A stretch of 64,000 nucleotides of DNA from Rubrivivax sp. (GTDB taxonomy: Bacteria; Pseudomonadota; Gammaproteobacteria; Burkholderiales; Burkholderiaceae_C), in assembly GCA_030653385.1 (NCBI GenBank), contig JAURZM010000076.1, positions 162,729-226,728 of the forward strand, read 5' to 3'. Positions 51,652 through 61,526 of the stretch are shown piece by piece (positions within the stretch are counted from its first letter, which is position 1; every line of letters starts with the position of its first letter). Below the pieces are notes generated by a model that made no database searches, was not told the origin of the DNA, and was given only the letters and a program-made list of their open reading frames with translations. The position numbers and the translations under genes are program-made.

Positions 51652-54029
51652 CCACCACCACCACCGCCACCACCACACACAAGGTGCCTTTCGGTCAGAA
51701 GGTGGCCTTCGGCCTGGGCATGCTGGCCAACCAGATGTTCCCGGCCGCTCTGGGCATCTTCATGGTCGTGCTGGTGCAGGACATGGGCTTCCCGGGCTGG
51801 ATGTGGGGCGTGCTGTTTTTCCTGCCGCGGGTCTTTGACTCGGTCACCGACCCGATCATGGGTTTCATCTCCGACAACACACGCTCCAGGTGGGGCCGGC
51901 GCAAGCAGTACGTGTTGATCGGCGCGGTGGTCATGGGCATCAGCTTCGTCGCGATGTGGCAGCTTTACCGCGCCGACGGCGTGACTTACAACTTCGTCTA
52001 CTTCCTGTGCTGGTCGTTTGTGTTCTACCTGGGGCTGACGCTGTTCAGCATCCCCTACGTGGCCATGGGCTACGAGATGAGCGACGACTTCCACGAGCGC
52101 ACCAGCATCATGGCCGTGGCGCAGTGGATCGGCCAGTGGGCCTGGGTCATCGCGCCCTGGTTCTGGGTCGTGATGTACGACAAGAGCTGGTTCGAAAACG
52201 CCGACACCGCCACGCGCACGCTGTCGGTCTGGGTCGGCGTGATCTGCATGCTGTTGGCCATGGTGCCGGCCCTCTTCCTGCCCAGCCGCTCGACCCAGGA
52301 CGACACCCACCTCGTCCCGCTGACCCTGGGCAACCTGGGCGGCGGCATGAAGGAGATCCTGAACGGCTTCAAGGAAGCGTTCAGCTCCGCGCCTTTCCGC
52401 AAGCTGTGTTTTGCCACCTTCCTGATCTTCAACGCCTTCAACACGGTGGCGGCGTTTTCGTTCTTCATCGTCGTCTACCACCTGTTCAACGGCAACACGG
52501 TGGACGCCTGGATCTGGCCCACGCTGTTCGGCAGCGTCGGGGCGCTGGTCACCACCTTCGCGGTGATTCCCACGGTGGCCTGGATGTCCAAGAAGATGGG
52601 CAAGAAAAACGCCTTCATGGTGTCTCAGGGCATCTCCATCATCGGCTACGTGCTGCTGTGGTTCCTGATGGTGCCGGGCAAGCCGTGGATGTTCATGTTT
52701 GCGCTGCCGTTTTTCAGCTTCGGCATCGGCGGCCTGTTCACGCTGATGATGTCGATGACGGCCGATGTGTGCGACCTGGATGAACTGGCCACGGGCAAGC
52801 GGCGCGAAGGCATCTTCGGCGCCATCTACTGGTGGATGGTGAAGTTCGGCTTCGCCATCGCGGGCCTGCTCAGCGGCGCAATCATGACGCTGGTGGCCTT
52901 CACCCCGGGCGCGGCGGCGCAGCCCGCGGGCGCCGTGGACGGCCTGCGGCTGTTCTATTCCGGCGTGCCCATCGTCGGCACGCTGCTGGCGATGTGGATC
53001 ATGCGCAACTACGACCTGGACGAGAAGCGCGCCACCGAGGTGCACGCCGAGCTCGAGCGACGCAAGCTGCGCGCGAGCCCGGCCTCGTCCCAGGGTTCCG
53101 GCGCGCGGCCCTGGCTGGCAGAACACGGTCTGCTGCTGCCGGGCGCCGAGCCTTCGCCGCTGGCGGGCAAGGCAACCACGGAGCTCCGTGCGCTGTACGC
53201 CGATCAGTTGCAGCGTGGCCTGTACGGCCTGTGCTTCAGTGCCTATGCCGAGGGCCAGCGGGCGGGCGACCAGCTGCTGGCATCCAACGTCAGTCGGCGC
53301 ATCGACCTCATCGCGCCCCATGTGCAGTGGGTGCGCTCCTTCGCCTGCACCGAGGGGCACGAGGCCATTCCCCGGCTGGCCCGCACCAAAGGCCTGAAGA
53401 CGGTGGTGGGGGCCTGGATCAGCCACGACCGCGAGCGCAACGAACGCGAGATCCAGGCCCTGATCACGCTGGCGCAGGAAGGCATGGTCGACATCGCGGT
53501 GGTGGGCAACGAGGTGCTGCTGCGCGGCGAATTGCCCGAACCCGAACTGCTCGCCTACCTGGCGCGCGTCAAGGCCGCCTTGCCGGAAGACGTGCCCCTG
53601 GGCTGTGTCGACGCCTACTTCCAGTTCCTCGAGCGGCCTGCGCTCACGGCGGCGTGCGACGTGCTGCTGCCCAACTGCTACCCCTTCTGGGAAGGCGCAC
53701 CCATCGAGCTGGCCGCGCAGTACCTGCGCCGCATGCATGGGCTGGTGAAGGCTGCGGGCGGCGACAAGCCCGTCGTCATTGCCGAGACCGGTTGGCCCGG
53801 GGATGGTCAAACGGCGGGCCAGGCAGTGGGCGGGGCCGTGCCCTCGGCCGACAACGCCATGCGCTACTTCATCGACGTGCAGCAGTGGGGCCGCAGCGAA
53901 GGGATCAAGATGTTCTATTTCTCGTCGTTCGACGAGCCCTGGAAGCGGATCCCCGAAGGCGAGGTGGGCACGCAGTGGGGCCTGTGGGACAAGGACGAGC
54001 GGCTCAAGTACGCGGCGCTGGCGGGTTGA
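51648..54029 (+). CDS. Sugar:cation symporter (GPH/MFS) fused to a GH17 domain
   Basis: 793 residues. Residues 12-455 form a 12-helix glycoside-pentoside-hexuronide transporter: VFDSVTDPIMGFISDNTRSR and RWGRRKQYVLIG in loop 2-3, and MTADVCDLDELATGKRREGI in the C-terminal half. A charged linker (about 456-505) leads to a complete GH17 domain (about 510-793) with acid/base Glu622 (VVGNEVLLRG) and nucleophile Glu713 (IAETGWPGDG). With both MFS ends cytoplasmic, the hydrolase would sit on the inner face, at the exit of the channel. The reading frame is continuous and no separate start with a ribosome site is seen at the joint. Confidence 0.93.
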   Translation: MTTTTTATTTHKVPFGQKVAFGLGMLANQMFPAALGIFMVVLVQDMGFPGWMWGVLFFLPRVFDSVTDPIMGFISDNTRSRWGRRKQYVLIGAVVMGISFVAMWQLYRADGVTYNFVYFLCWSFVFYLGLTLFSIPYVAMGYEMSDDFHERTSIMAVAQWIGQWAWVIAPWFWVVMYDKSWFENADTATRTLSVWVGVICMLLAMVPALFLPSRSTQDDTHLVPLTLGNLGGGMKEILNGFKEAFSSAPFRKLCFATFLIFNAFNTVAAFSFFIVVYHLFNGNTVDAWIWPTLFGSVGALVTTFAVIPTVAWMSKKMGKKNAFMVSQGISIIGYVLLWFLMVPGKPWMFMFALPFFSFGIGGLFTLMMSMTADVCDLDELATGKRREGIFGAIYWWMVKFGFAIAGLLSGAIMTLVAFTPGAAAQPAGAVDGLRLFYSGVPIVGTLLAMWIMRNYDLDEKRATEVHAELERRKLRASPASSQGSGARPWLAEHGLLLPGAEPSPLAGKATTELRALYADQLQRGLYGLCFSAYAEGQRAGDQLLASNVSRRIDLIAPHVQWVRSFACTEGHEAIPRLARTKGLKTVVGAWISHDRERNEREIQALITLAQEGMVDIAVVGNEVLLRGELPEPELLAYLARVKAALPEDVPLGCVDAYFQFLERPALTAACDVLLPNCYPFWEGAPIELAAQYLRRMHGLVKAAGGDKPVVIAETGWPGDGQTAGQAVGGAVPSADNAMRYFIDVQQWGRSEGIKMFYFSSFDEPWKRIPEGEVGTQWGLWDKDERLKYAALAG

Positions 54030-54033
54030 AGCC

Positions 54034-54939
54034 GTGACCGACCGCCGCTCCACGGTCGACCGCTGCGCTCTGCTGGCGTGCCTGCTGCTGCTCGCAGCCT
54101 GTGGCGGTGGTGGTGGCGGCCAGGCTGCCGCGCCCGCTGCACCCGCACCGCCGCCTGGGGCGGCCGCACCGGCGCCGCCGCCCGTGCCTCCCGCTGCCGG
54201 CCCGGCCCCGGCGGGCTACCTGCTGGTGTGGGCCGACGAATTCGACAGCCCCGGCCTGCCCGACGCCACGCGCTGGGGCTACGACACCGAACGCAACCGA
54301 CTGGGCTGGTGGAACAACGAACGCCAGTACTACGCTGCGGCGCGCTGGCAGAACAGCGTCGTCGAAAACGGCCGGCTGCGCATCACGGCCCGTCGCGAAG
54401 CCTTGTCGACGTTGCCCGACTGGGGCGGCCAGGCCTACAGCTCGGCCCGCCTCATCACGCGCGGCAAGGCAGCGTGGACCTACGGCTTCTTCGAGATCCG
54501 CGCCAAGATGCCCTGCGGCACCGGCACCTGGCCGGCAATCTGGATGCTGGGCACCGGCGGCGTGTGGCCCGATGACGGCGAGATCGACATCCTCGAACAC
54601 GTGGGCCGCACGCCTGGCGAGATCCTGGGCACCGTGCACACGCCCACCACCGGGGGCAGCGGCAACGGCTCGCGCACGGCGTTGCCCACGGCCTGCACCG
54701 AATTCCACGATTACCAGATGCTCTGGACCGCCGACGAGATCGCCATCGGCGTGAACGGCAACGTCTACCACCGCTACCGCAACCCGCGCACCGGCCGCGC
54801 AGCCTGGCCCTTCGATGCGCCGCAGTACCTGCTGCTGAACATCGCCGTCGGTGGCACGCTGGGCGGTGCAGTGGACGACAGCATCTTCCCGCGAACGATG
54901 GATATCGAGCACGTGAGGGTGTGGCAGGCCGCACGCTAG
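54034..54939 (+). CDS. GH16 beta-glucanase lipoprotein
   Basis: 301 residues, GTG start 4 nt after the transporter-GH17 stop. A signal peptide ends in lipobox LLAAC (Cys23) followed by six Gly, and a 35-residue Ala/Pro linker leads to the GH16 jelly roll (about 60-300). The catalytic Glu183, Asp185 and Glu188 are in DGEIDILEHVG, a form typical of laminarinases. It probably sits on the outer membrane and cuts beta-1,3-glucan to oligosaccharides for the TonB receptor downstream. It is the last gene of the GH1-led operon. Confidence 0.92.
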   Translation: MTDRRSTVDRCALLACLLLLAACGGGGGGQAAAPAAPAPPPGAAAPAPPPVPPAAGPAPAGYLLVWADEFDSPGLPDATRWGYDTERNRLGWWNNERQYYAAARWQNSVVENGRLRITARREALSTLPDWGGQAYSSARLITRGKAAWTYGFFEIRAKMPCGTGTWPAIWMLGTGGVWPDDGEIDILEHVGRTPGEILGTVHTPTTGGSGNGSRTALPTACTEFHDYQMLWTADEIAIGVNGNVYHRYRNPRTGRAAWPFDAPQYLLLNIAVGGTLGGAVDDSIFPRTMDIEHVRVWQAAR

Positions 54940-55047
54940 GGCCGGCGCAGTGTCCACACCGACCGGCCACGACCGCGCCAGGTCGTGCGCGAGCCAGACC
55001 CCCGTAGATTTACTAGGACACAAGCCTTGCCCGCGCCAGTAAGCTGC

Positions 55048-55061
55048 TGAAAGCGCTTTCA
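55048..55061. promoter_or_regulatory. LacI-type operator before the TonB receptor gene
   Basis: TGAAAGCGCTTTCA, perfect 14-bp palindrome with the same core as the operator at 48172. It lies 99 nt before the receptor start, in the 220-bp gap after the GH16 lipoprotein gene. Confidence 0.75.
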
Positions 55062-55159
55062 TTCAACACCGCCACGAAGCCCCGGGGGGGCGGGCCAAGT
55101 GGGTGTCAGTTGCCGGTCGATCGCAAAGCAAGCTCGATAGAGAACACCTTGGAGACACC

Positions 55160-58156
55160 GTGAGTCAATCATCCCTTCTGAACTGCAACACGCAGGCCAA
55201 GCGCCCGACCTTCCGTGTCACGGAACTGGCGGCCGCCTGTGCGATGACGGTCGCAGGGGCCAGCGGCGCCTTGGCGCAGCAAGCCGGGGCACCCGCAGCC
55301 GGCCAGGCCGAGGCTTCGCAGACGGTGGTCGTCAAGGGCATCCGCTCCAGCCTCGCGTCGTCGCTCGAACTGAAGCGCGACGGGCAGGGCATCGTCGACG
55401 GCATCTCCGCCGAGGACATCGGCAAGTTTCCAGACACCAACCTCGCCGAATCGCTGCAGCGCATCAGCGGCGTGTCGATCGACCGCTCGATTGGCGAAGG
55501 GTCGCGCGTCACCGTTCGCGGTGTCGGGCCCGAGTTCAATCTGGTGCTGCTGAACGGCCGGCAAATGCCGGCGTCCAGCATCGCCGACACCGGTCCGTCC
55601 AATTCGCGCGCCTTCGACTTCGGCAACCTGGCCTCAGAGGCCATTGCCGGCATCGAGGTCTACAAGACCAGCCGCTCCAGCACGCCCACCGGCGGCATCG
55701 GTGCCACCATCGACATCAAGACGGCCCGCCCGCTGGACAACCCGGGGCTGCGCGGCAGCTTCGGCATCAAGGGTGTGGTGGACGTCTCGAACGGCCGGCT
55801 GCCCAGCACGATGGCGGGCGGCGAAGTCACGCCCGAGGTGTCGGGCATCTACAGCAACACCTTCGCAGACGGCAAGTTCGGCATCGCCCTAAGCGCCAGC
55901 TACCAGGAGCGCGACCTGGGCTACAACCAGGCCGCCGTGGGCGGCGGGTGGATCGTCAGCCGCGGCGACTCGGGCGCGCTGGCCAACCCCAGCAACGCCA
56001 ACCCGGCCGACATCACGAACAAGCCAAAGGCCGGCGACCTGTATTCGCTGCCGCAGAACCTGATCTACAGTGTCAACGGTGTCCAGCGGCAGCGCACCAA
56101 CGGCCAGCTGACCCTGCAGTTCGCGCCGATGCAGAACCTGCGCGCGACGCTGGACTACACCTACTCCGAACTCAAGCTTCAGACCAAGCGCAACGAGTTG
56201 TCGGCCTGGTTCAACTTCGGCCCGTCGTCCAGTTCATGGACCAACGGGCCCATTGCCAGCCCCAACTTCTATTCAGAGACGCTGGGCCCGGGCGCCTCGC
56301 CGCTGCGCAGGCCGTTGGCCGACCTGGCGATGGCCGGCTCCGACTATGCGACCCGGAACGAAAACAAGTCGACCGGCCTGAACCTGGCGTGGAAGGTGTC
56401 CGAGCGGCTGAAGCTCGAATTCGACGCCCATTCTTCGACGGCCGAGTCGGGGGCCGACAGCCCCTTCGGCTCGAACAACTCCTTGGGCACCGCCAGCCAG
56501 AACCGGGGCACCACCTCGGTGGACTTCACGCGCGACTTTCCGGTGCTGAGCGTCTACGACACGCAAGCCGTGGCTGGCCTGATGAACGCGCGGGGTTCCA
56601 CGTTCCGCAACAGCTACATGAAGTCGGCCGTGGACCAGGCCCAGGTGAAGGGGCAGTTCAAACCCACCGAGGATTCGAAGCTGGACTTCGGCCTGAGCCT
56701 GAACCGGATCAAGAACCGCAGCGCGTTCTCCAACGTGCAGCAGGACGACTGGGACGGCAGAAACACCAGCCCGTCCGACTTCCCGGACAGCGTCTGGCGA
56801 GCCGACCAACTCCGCCCTTACTTCGGGCAGATCAGCGGCAGCGGCAACCCGGCGCTGTTCAACCAGTTCTTCACCTGGGACTTCGCGACCGTGCGCAACC
56901 TGGCCGCCGCGGCCCGAGGCGACCAGGCGATGTTCATGCCCAGCAGCACCTTCACGACCGACCGCCGCGTCGAAGAGAAGTCGCAAAGCGCCTTCCTGCA
57001 GTACATCAAGGACTGGGACCTGGCCATGCCGGTGCGCGCGGCCGTCGGGTTGCGCTACGAGGAGACCGACGTCACGTCACAGGCGCTGGTGCCCGTGGCC
57101 ATCGGCATCAACTGGACGGCGGCCAACGAGTACCCCGTGCAGTTTGCCGGGTCACCGGGCTTCACCACGCTCAAGGGCAGCTACAAGCACCTGTTGCCCA
57201 GCCTGGACTTCGATGTCGACGTGACCGACAAGCTCAAGGCGCGTGCCAGCTATGGCGAAAGCATCGGTCGGCCCGGCTGGGGCGACATCCAGGGCGGGCA
57301 GACGCTGAACGCGTTGGCCCGTGTTGACGGGGGCACCGGGCAACAAGGCAACCCGGCCCTGAAGCCACTGAAGTCCAAGAACTTCGACCTGTCGCTGGAG
57401 TTTTATTACGCCAAGGGCAGCTATGTCGCGGTGGGCTACTTCCAGAAGCACATCTCCAACTACATCGGCACGACGCAGATCGACGCCACGCCGTTCAACC
57501 TGCCCACGCCCGTGTTGGGCAAGTTCTGGAACGAGGCGGTCGCTGCCAGCTGCACCACCTCGGATCCGGTGTGCATCCGGGACTACATCTTCGCCAGGTA
57601 CGACGGCCAGTTTGGCGTCAACAAGGCCACTGGCGTGATCCCCGGCCAACCCGGTGACCCGATCGCCAACTTCCGCATCACCGCGCCGGCCAATCAGAAA
57701 AACGCCAAGCTGGACGGCATGGAGTTCAACGTCCAGCACATCTTCGGCGCCACCGGGTTCGGCTTGTCTGCCAACTACACGATGGTCAATTCCGGCCTGA
57801 AGTACGACAACAACTCGATCGGTGAGCAGTTCGCGCTGGAGGGCCTGAGCGATTCAGCCAACCTGGTGGTCTTCTACGAGAACGACAAGTGGCAAGTTCG
57901 TGCGGCCTACAACTGGCGCGACAAGTTCCTGTCCGGGCGCTTCGACGGCAAGGGCCCGAACCCCGTGTACACCGAGGCCTATGGCCAGTTGGACATGAAT
58001 GCGTCGTACAAGGTGACCGAACGGTTCACCGTGCATGCCGAGGTCATCAACGCCACCGACGGCATCCAGCGTCTGCATGGCCGGGCCAAGGAACAGGCCC
58101 TGTACGTGACGCAGACCGGACCGCGCTACATGTTCGGCGCAAACTACAAGTTCTGA
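55160..58156 (+). CDS. TonB-dependent receptor (Caulobacter/Xanthomonas carbohydrate type)
   Basis: 998 residues, GTG start with GGAG at 5 nt. A signal region (FRVTELAAACAMTVAGASGA, cleavage near ALAQ) precedes a TonB-box-like stretch (QTVVVKGIRS), the plug domain (GISAEDIGKFPDTNLAESLQ, RVTVRGVGPEFNLVLLNGRQ) and a 22-strand barrel ending NYKF with terminal Phe. This subgroup (TIGR01782-like) imports oligosaccharides through the outer membrane using TonB energy. The neighbours suggest beta-1,3-glucan oligosaccharides. It heads the halogenase-SapC-cupin unit and has its own LacI-type operator. Confidence 0.95.
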   Translation: MSQSSLLNCNTQAKRPTFRVTELAAACAMTVAGASGALAQQAGAPAAGQAEASQTVVVKGIRSSLASSLELKRDGQGIVDGISAEDIGKFPDTNLAESLQRISGVSIDRSIGEGSRVTVRGVGPEFNLVLLNGRQMPASSIADTGPSNSRAFDFGNLASEAIAGIEVYKTSRSSTPTGGIGATIDIKTARPLDNPGLRGSFGIKGVVDVSNGRLPSTMAGGEVTPEVSGIYSNTFADGKFGIALSASYQERDLGYNQAAVGGGWIVSRGDSGALANPSNANPADITNKPKAGDLYSLPQNLIYSVNGVQRQRTNGQLTLQFAPMQNLRATLDYTYSELKLQTKRNELSAWFNFGPSSSSWTNGPIASPNFYSETLGPGASPLRRPLADLAMAGSDYATRNENKSTGLNLAWKVSERLKLEFDAHSSTAESGADSPFGSNNSLGTASQNRGTTSVDFTRDFPVLSVYDTQAVAGLMNARGSTFRNSYMKSAVDQAQVKGQFKPTEDSKLDFGLSLNRIKNRSAFSNVQQDDWDGRNTSPSDFPDSVWRADQLRPYFGQISGSGNPALFNQFFTWDFATVRNLAAAARGDQAMFMPSSTFTTDRRVEEKSQSAFLQYIKDWDLAMPVRAAVGLRYEETDVTSQALVPVAIGINWTAANEYPVQFAGSPGFTTLKGSYKHLLPSLDFDVDVTDKLKARASYGESIGRPGWGDIQGGQTLNALARVDGGTGQQGNPALKPLKSKNFDLSLEFYYAKGSYVAVGYFQKHISNYIGTTQIDATPFNLPTPVLGKFWNEAVAASCTTSDPVCIRDYIFARYDGQFGVNKATGVIPGQPGDPIANFRITAPANQKNAKLDGMEFNVQHIFGATGFGLSANYTMVNSGLKYDNNSIGEQFALEGLSDSANLVVFYENDKWQVRAAYNWRDKFLSGRFDGKGPNPVYTEAYGQLDMNASYKVTERFTVHAEVINATDGIQRLHGRAKEQALYVTQTGPRYMFGANYKF

Positions 58157-58205
58157 GGGCGCTAGCGATGTCCATCCTGCCGGTGTCGACCGGCAGGCAC
58201 AGCCG

Positions 58206-59771
58206 GTGGGTGCGCAGTTGAGCGAAGCGGTGAAGCACGTGGTGATCGTCGGCGGCGGCTCGGCCGGCTGGCTGACTGCGGCCGTGCTGGCCACGGCACA
58301 CGGGGCCGACACGGGCGCCGGACTGCAGGTCACGCTGCTGGAGTCGCCGGACATCGGCCCCATCGGCGTGGGCGAAGGCACCTGGCCGACGATGCGCGAC
58401 ACCTTGCGCGGCGTGGGCGTCTCCGAGACCGACCTGATCCGCCACTGCGATGCGGCGTTCAAGCAGGGATCACGCTTCAACGGTTGGGTCGACGGCAGCC
58501 CGGCCGACCACTACTTCCACCCTTTTGTGCTGCCGCAGGGCTACACCGAGGCCAACTTGGCGGCGGCCTGGCTGGAGCGGCACGCCAATGTGCCGTTTGC
58601 CGACCTGGTGAGCTTCCAGCCGCACCTGTGCGTGCAGGGCCGGGCGCCCAAGCAGGCGGCCACGCCCGAGTACGCCGCCGTGGCCAACTACGGCTACCAC
58701 TTCGATGCCGGCAAGTTCGGCTTGCTGCTGAAACGGCACTGCACCGAACGGCTGGGCGTCAGGCACTTGCTGGACGCCGTCGTGGGCATCCACAGCCACG
58801 ACAACGGCGACATCGCCTTGCTGCAGACCCGGACCCTGGGCGCCGTGGCCGGCGACCTGTTTGTCGATTGCACGGGCATGGCGTCGTTGTTGTTGGGGCA
58901 GCATTACGGCATCGAGTTCGTGTCGCAGCGCCACGTGCTGTTCAACGACACCGCACTGGCCGTGCAAGTGCCCTATGCCCGCGAGGACAGCGCCATCGCA
59001 TCGCAGACCCTCGCCACGGCGCAGGCCAATGGCTGGGTGTGGGACATCGGTTTGCCCACGCGCCGTGGCGTGGGCCATGTCTACTCCAGTGCCCACACCT
59101 CGGACGACGCGGCCGAAGCCGCGCTGCGGCGCTACGTGCAAAGCACCGGCGGGCCCGAGGACATCGTGTCACCGCGCAAGCTGTCGTTCGAGCCGGGCTA
59201 CCGCAAGAAATTCTGGCACCGCAACTGCGTGGCCATCGGCTTGTCGGCCGGCTTCGTCGAGCCGCTGGAGGCCTCGGCGCTGGCGCTGGTCGAGCTCTCG
59301 GCGGCGCTGCTCAGCGACGAGCTACCCGCTACCCGCAGGTCCATGGACATCGTGGCGCAGCGCTTCAACAACACCTTCAGCTACCGCTGGGAACGCGTGA
59401 TCGACTTCCTGAAGCTGCACTACGCGCTGACCCGACGGCACGACACGGCGTATTGGCGCGACCACGCGGCACCGGAGCACACACCGCAGCGCCTGCGGGA
59501 CTTGCTCACGCTGTGGCGCCACCGGCCGCCCTCGCGCCGCGATTTCGACCGCGTGGAGGAACTGTTCCCGTCGGCCAGCTACCAGTACGTGCTCTACGGC
59601 ATGGGATTCCGGCCCGAGCCGGGCGCCTACACGCGCCAGCCAGGCAGCGACGACGCGGCGGACGGCTTCTTCCGCGAGGCCGCCTCGCTCACCCGCAAGA
59701 TGCTGCCGGCACTGCCCGGCAACCGGGAACTCATCGAGCACATCAAGCGCCATGGCATGCTGCGGGTCTGA
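58206..59771 (+). CDS. Flavin-dependent tryptophan halogenase-family protein (first copy)
   Basis: About 521 residues. FAD site VVIVGGGSAGWLTA (about 12-25), GVGEGTWPTMRDTL, the Lys of the halogenase site in FKQGSRFNGW (Lys86) and WVWDIGLPTR in place of the canonical WxWxIP. Family enzymes use reduced FAD, oxygen and halide to halogenate tryptophan, but members next to carbohydrate TonB receptors are common and their substrate is unproven. Start is uncertain: GTG 58206 or TTG 58218. It lies 49 bp after the receptor gene. Confidence 0.88.
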   Translation: MGAQLSEAVKHVVIVGGGSAGWLTAAVLATAHGADTGAGLQVTLLESPDIGPIGVGEGTWPTMRDTLRGVGVSETDLIRHCDAAFKQGSRFNGWVDGSPADHYFHPFVLPQGYTEANLAAAWLERHANVPFADLVSFQPHLCVQGRAPKQAATPEYAAVANYGYHFDAGKFGLLLKRHCTERLGVRHLLDAVVGIHSHDNGDIALLQTRTLGAVAGDLFVDCTGMASLLLGQHYGIEFVSQRHVLFNDTALAVQVPYAREDSAIASQTLATAQANGWVWDIGLPTRRGVGHVYSSAHTSDDAAEAALRRYVQSTGGPEDIVSPRKLSFEPGYRKKFWHRNCVAIGLSAGFVEPLEASALALVELSAALLSDELPATRRSMDIVAQRFNNTFSYRWERVIDFLKLHYALTRRHDTAYWRDHAAPEHTPQRLRDLLTLWRHRPPSRRDFDRVEELFPSASYQYVLYGMGFRPEPGAYTRQPGSDDAADGFFREAASLTRKMLPALPGNRELIEHIKRHGMLRV

Positions 59772-59819
59772 ACGGCGGACCCGGCCGTTTTCACCCACTC
59801 CGAGACGCTGCGCGCACCC

Positions 59820-60530
59820 ATGACCCACACCGTCCTGCTGAACAACGTCGACCACCAGGCGCTGCGTGTCATCACGCGGCGGGGCGTCGAGTACGGCGAT
59901 GCGGTAATGAGCGCCGTGACCTTTCCGGCCGAGTTCCGCAGCTTGCAGGCCCACTACCCGATCGTGTTTCGCAAGTCACAGGACGGCACCACCTTCGAGC
60001 CGGTGGCCCTGTTCGGCTTCGAGGAGGGCCACAACCTCTTCCTGGGCCCGCAGGGTTGGGACGCGCCTTGCCTGCCGCTGGCCATCGAGCGCCTGCCTTT
60101 CTACATCGGCATGGACGGCGAGGAACTGGTCGTCCACATCGACCTGGCCAGCCCGCGAATCAGCGCCCAAGACGGTGAGGCCCTGTTCCTGCCGCACGGC
60201 GGCAGCAGCGACCACCTGGAACGCATGAACTCCGTGCTGCTGGCCATCCACCAGGGGCTGCAGAGCACACCCGCGTTCATCGCCGCCTTGCTGGACCACG
60301 AGCTGCTCGAACCCTTCGTGTTCGAGCTTGAACGGGCCCACGGCGCGGCCCTTCGGATGGACCACTTCTATACCGTCCACGAAGAGCGGCTGCAGGCGCT
60401 GGGCGGCCCCGCGCTGCAGCGGCTCAGCCAGGCTGGGCACCTGCAGGCGGCCTACATGGCGGTGGCGTCCTTGTCGCAGTTTCGCGCCCTGGCCGAGCGG
60501 CAGAACCGGCTCGACGGCGCCGGGGCCTGA
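59820..60530 (+). CDS. SapC-family protein
   Basis: 236 residues, cytoplasmic, one SapC domain: YGDAVMSAVTFPAEFRSLQA, HYPIVFRKSQDGTTFEPVAL, FGFEEGHNLFLGPQGWDAPC and PFYIGMDGEELVVHIDLASP. The family is named after a Campylobacter surface-layer-associated protein and is regularly found with TonB receptors and halogenase-family genes in Alpha-, Beta- and Gammaproteobacteria; activity unknown. It ends 3 nt before the cupin/JmjC gene. Confidence 0.9.
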   Translation: MTHTVLLNNVDHQALRVITRRGVEYGDAVMSAVTFPAEFRSLQAHYPIVFRKSQDGTTFEPVALFGFEEGHNLFLGPQGWDAPCLPLAIERLPFYIGMDGEELVVHIDLASPRISAQDGEALFLPHGGSSDHLERMNSVLLAIHQGLQSTPAFIAALLDHELLEPFVFELERAHGAALRMDHFYTVHEERLQALGGPALQRLSQAGHLQAAYMAVASLSQFRALAERQNRLDGAGA

Positions 60531-60533
60531 GCC

Positions 60534-61526
60534 ATGCGCGAGCTGACCGGCGTCGACCCGCGGGCGATTGCCGACGACATCCTGACATCGACCGAGCCGC
60601 TGCTCATTCGGGGCCTGGTGGCGGACTGGCCGGCAGTGCGCGCTGCGCGCGAGTCGGCGCAGGCCGGGTCCGCCTACCTGCGCAGCTTCTGCGGTGACTC
60701 CACGGTGGGCGCGTGGCGGGGGCCGCCCGAGATCGACGGCCGCTTCTTCTACAACCACGACATGAGCGGCTTCAACTTCCAGCCGCTGCGGATGAAGTTT
60801 CATGCCGTGCTCGACGAACTCGACCGGCAACACGACGCCGCCAGGCCTCCGGCCTTGTACGTGGGTTCGACCACGGTGGACACCTGCCTGCCCGGGTTTC
60901 GCGACGCCAACGACCTGGCACTGGGCGACCGGGACGCGCTGATGAGCCTGTGGATTGGCAACCGCACTCGCATCGCGGCGCACCACGACCTGCCCGACAA
61001 CCTGGCCTGCGTGGTGGCGGGCCGCCGCCGCTTCACGCTGTTCCCGCCAAGCGAGTTGCCCCACCTGTACATCGGCCCGCTGGACTTCACACCGGCAGGG
61101 CAGGCCGTCAGCCTGGTCGACTTCACGCGCCCCGACCTGGAGAAGTTCCCGAAGTTCGCGCAGGCGCTGGCCCAGGCCCAGGTGGTCGAGCTTCAGGCCG
61201 GCGACGCGGTCTTCATCCCCAGCATGTGGTGGCACCACGTCGAAGCGCTCGATGCCTTCAACGTGCTGGTGAACTACTGGTGGCGCCAGTCGCCCGCGCA
61301 CATGGACTCGCCGATGAACGCGCTGCTGATGGCGATGCTGAGCGTGCGGGACCTGCCGAAGGCGCAGCGGCTGGCCTGGCAGCAGCTGTTCGAACACTAT
61401 GTCTTCGCCGCCGATGAGCACAGCCACGAACACATCCCGAAGCCGGCGCAAGGCGGGCTGCGGCCGCTGGACCCGGATGCGGCGCGGGTGTTGCGCGCCC
61501 GCCTGTTGAAGAGCTTGAATCGATGA
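60534..61526 (+). CDS. Cupin_8/JmjC-like oxygenase
   Basis: 330 residues. Double-stranded beta-helix of the cupin_8 family. Start region STEPLLIRGLVADWPAVRAA is typical; iron-ligand pattern His-x-Asp in RIAAHHDLPDNLACVVAGRR and His in FIPSMWWHHVEALDAF. The family includes Fe(II)/2-oxoglutarate hydroxylases acting on proteins; substrate here unknown, with the neighbouring receptor or halogenase proteins as candidates. It lies 3 nt after SapC, and its stop overlaps the next ATG (ATGA). Confidence 0.9.
   Translation: MRELTGVDPRAIADDILTSTEPLLIRGLVADWPAVRAARESAQAGSAYLRSFCGDSTVGAWRGPPEIDGRFFYNHDMSGFNFQPLRMKFHAVLDELDRQHDAARPPALYVGSTTVDTCLPGFRDANDLALGDRDALMSLWIGNRTRIAAHHDLPDNLACVVAGRRRFTLFPPSELPHLYIGPLDFTPAGQAVSLVDFTRPDLEKFPKFAQALAQAQVVELQAGDAVFIPSMWWHHVEALDAFNVLVNYWWRQSPAHMDSPMNALLMAMLSVRDLPKAQRLAWQQLFEHYVFAADEHSHEHIPKPAQGGLRPLDPDAARVLRARLLKSLNR

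Noticed and set aside
51357..54053. An 898-codon minus-strand frame opposite the transporter-GH17 gene
   Set aside because: Compositionally biased shadow of a gene with intact catalytic motifs on the other strand.
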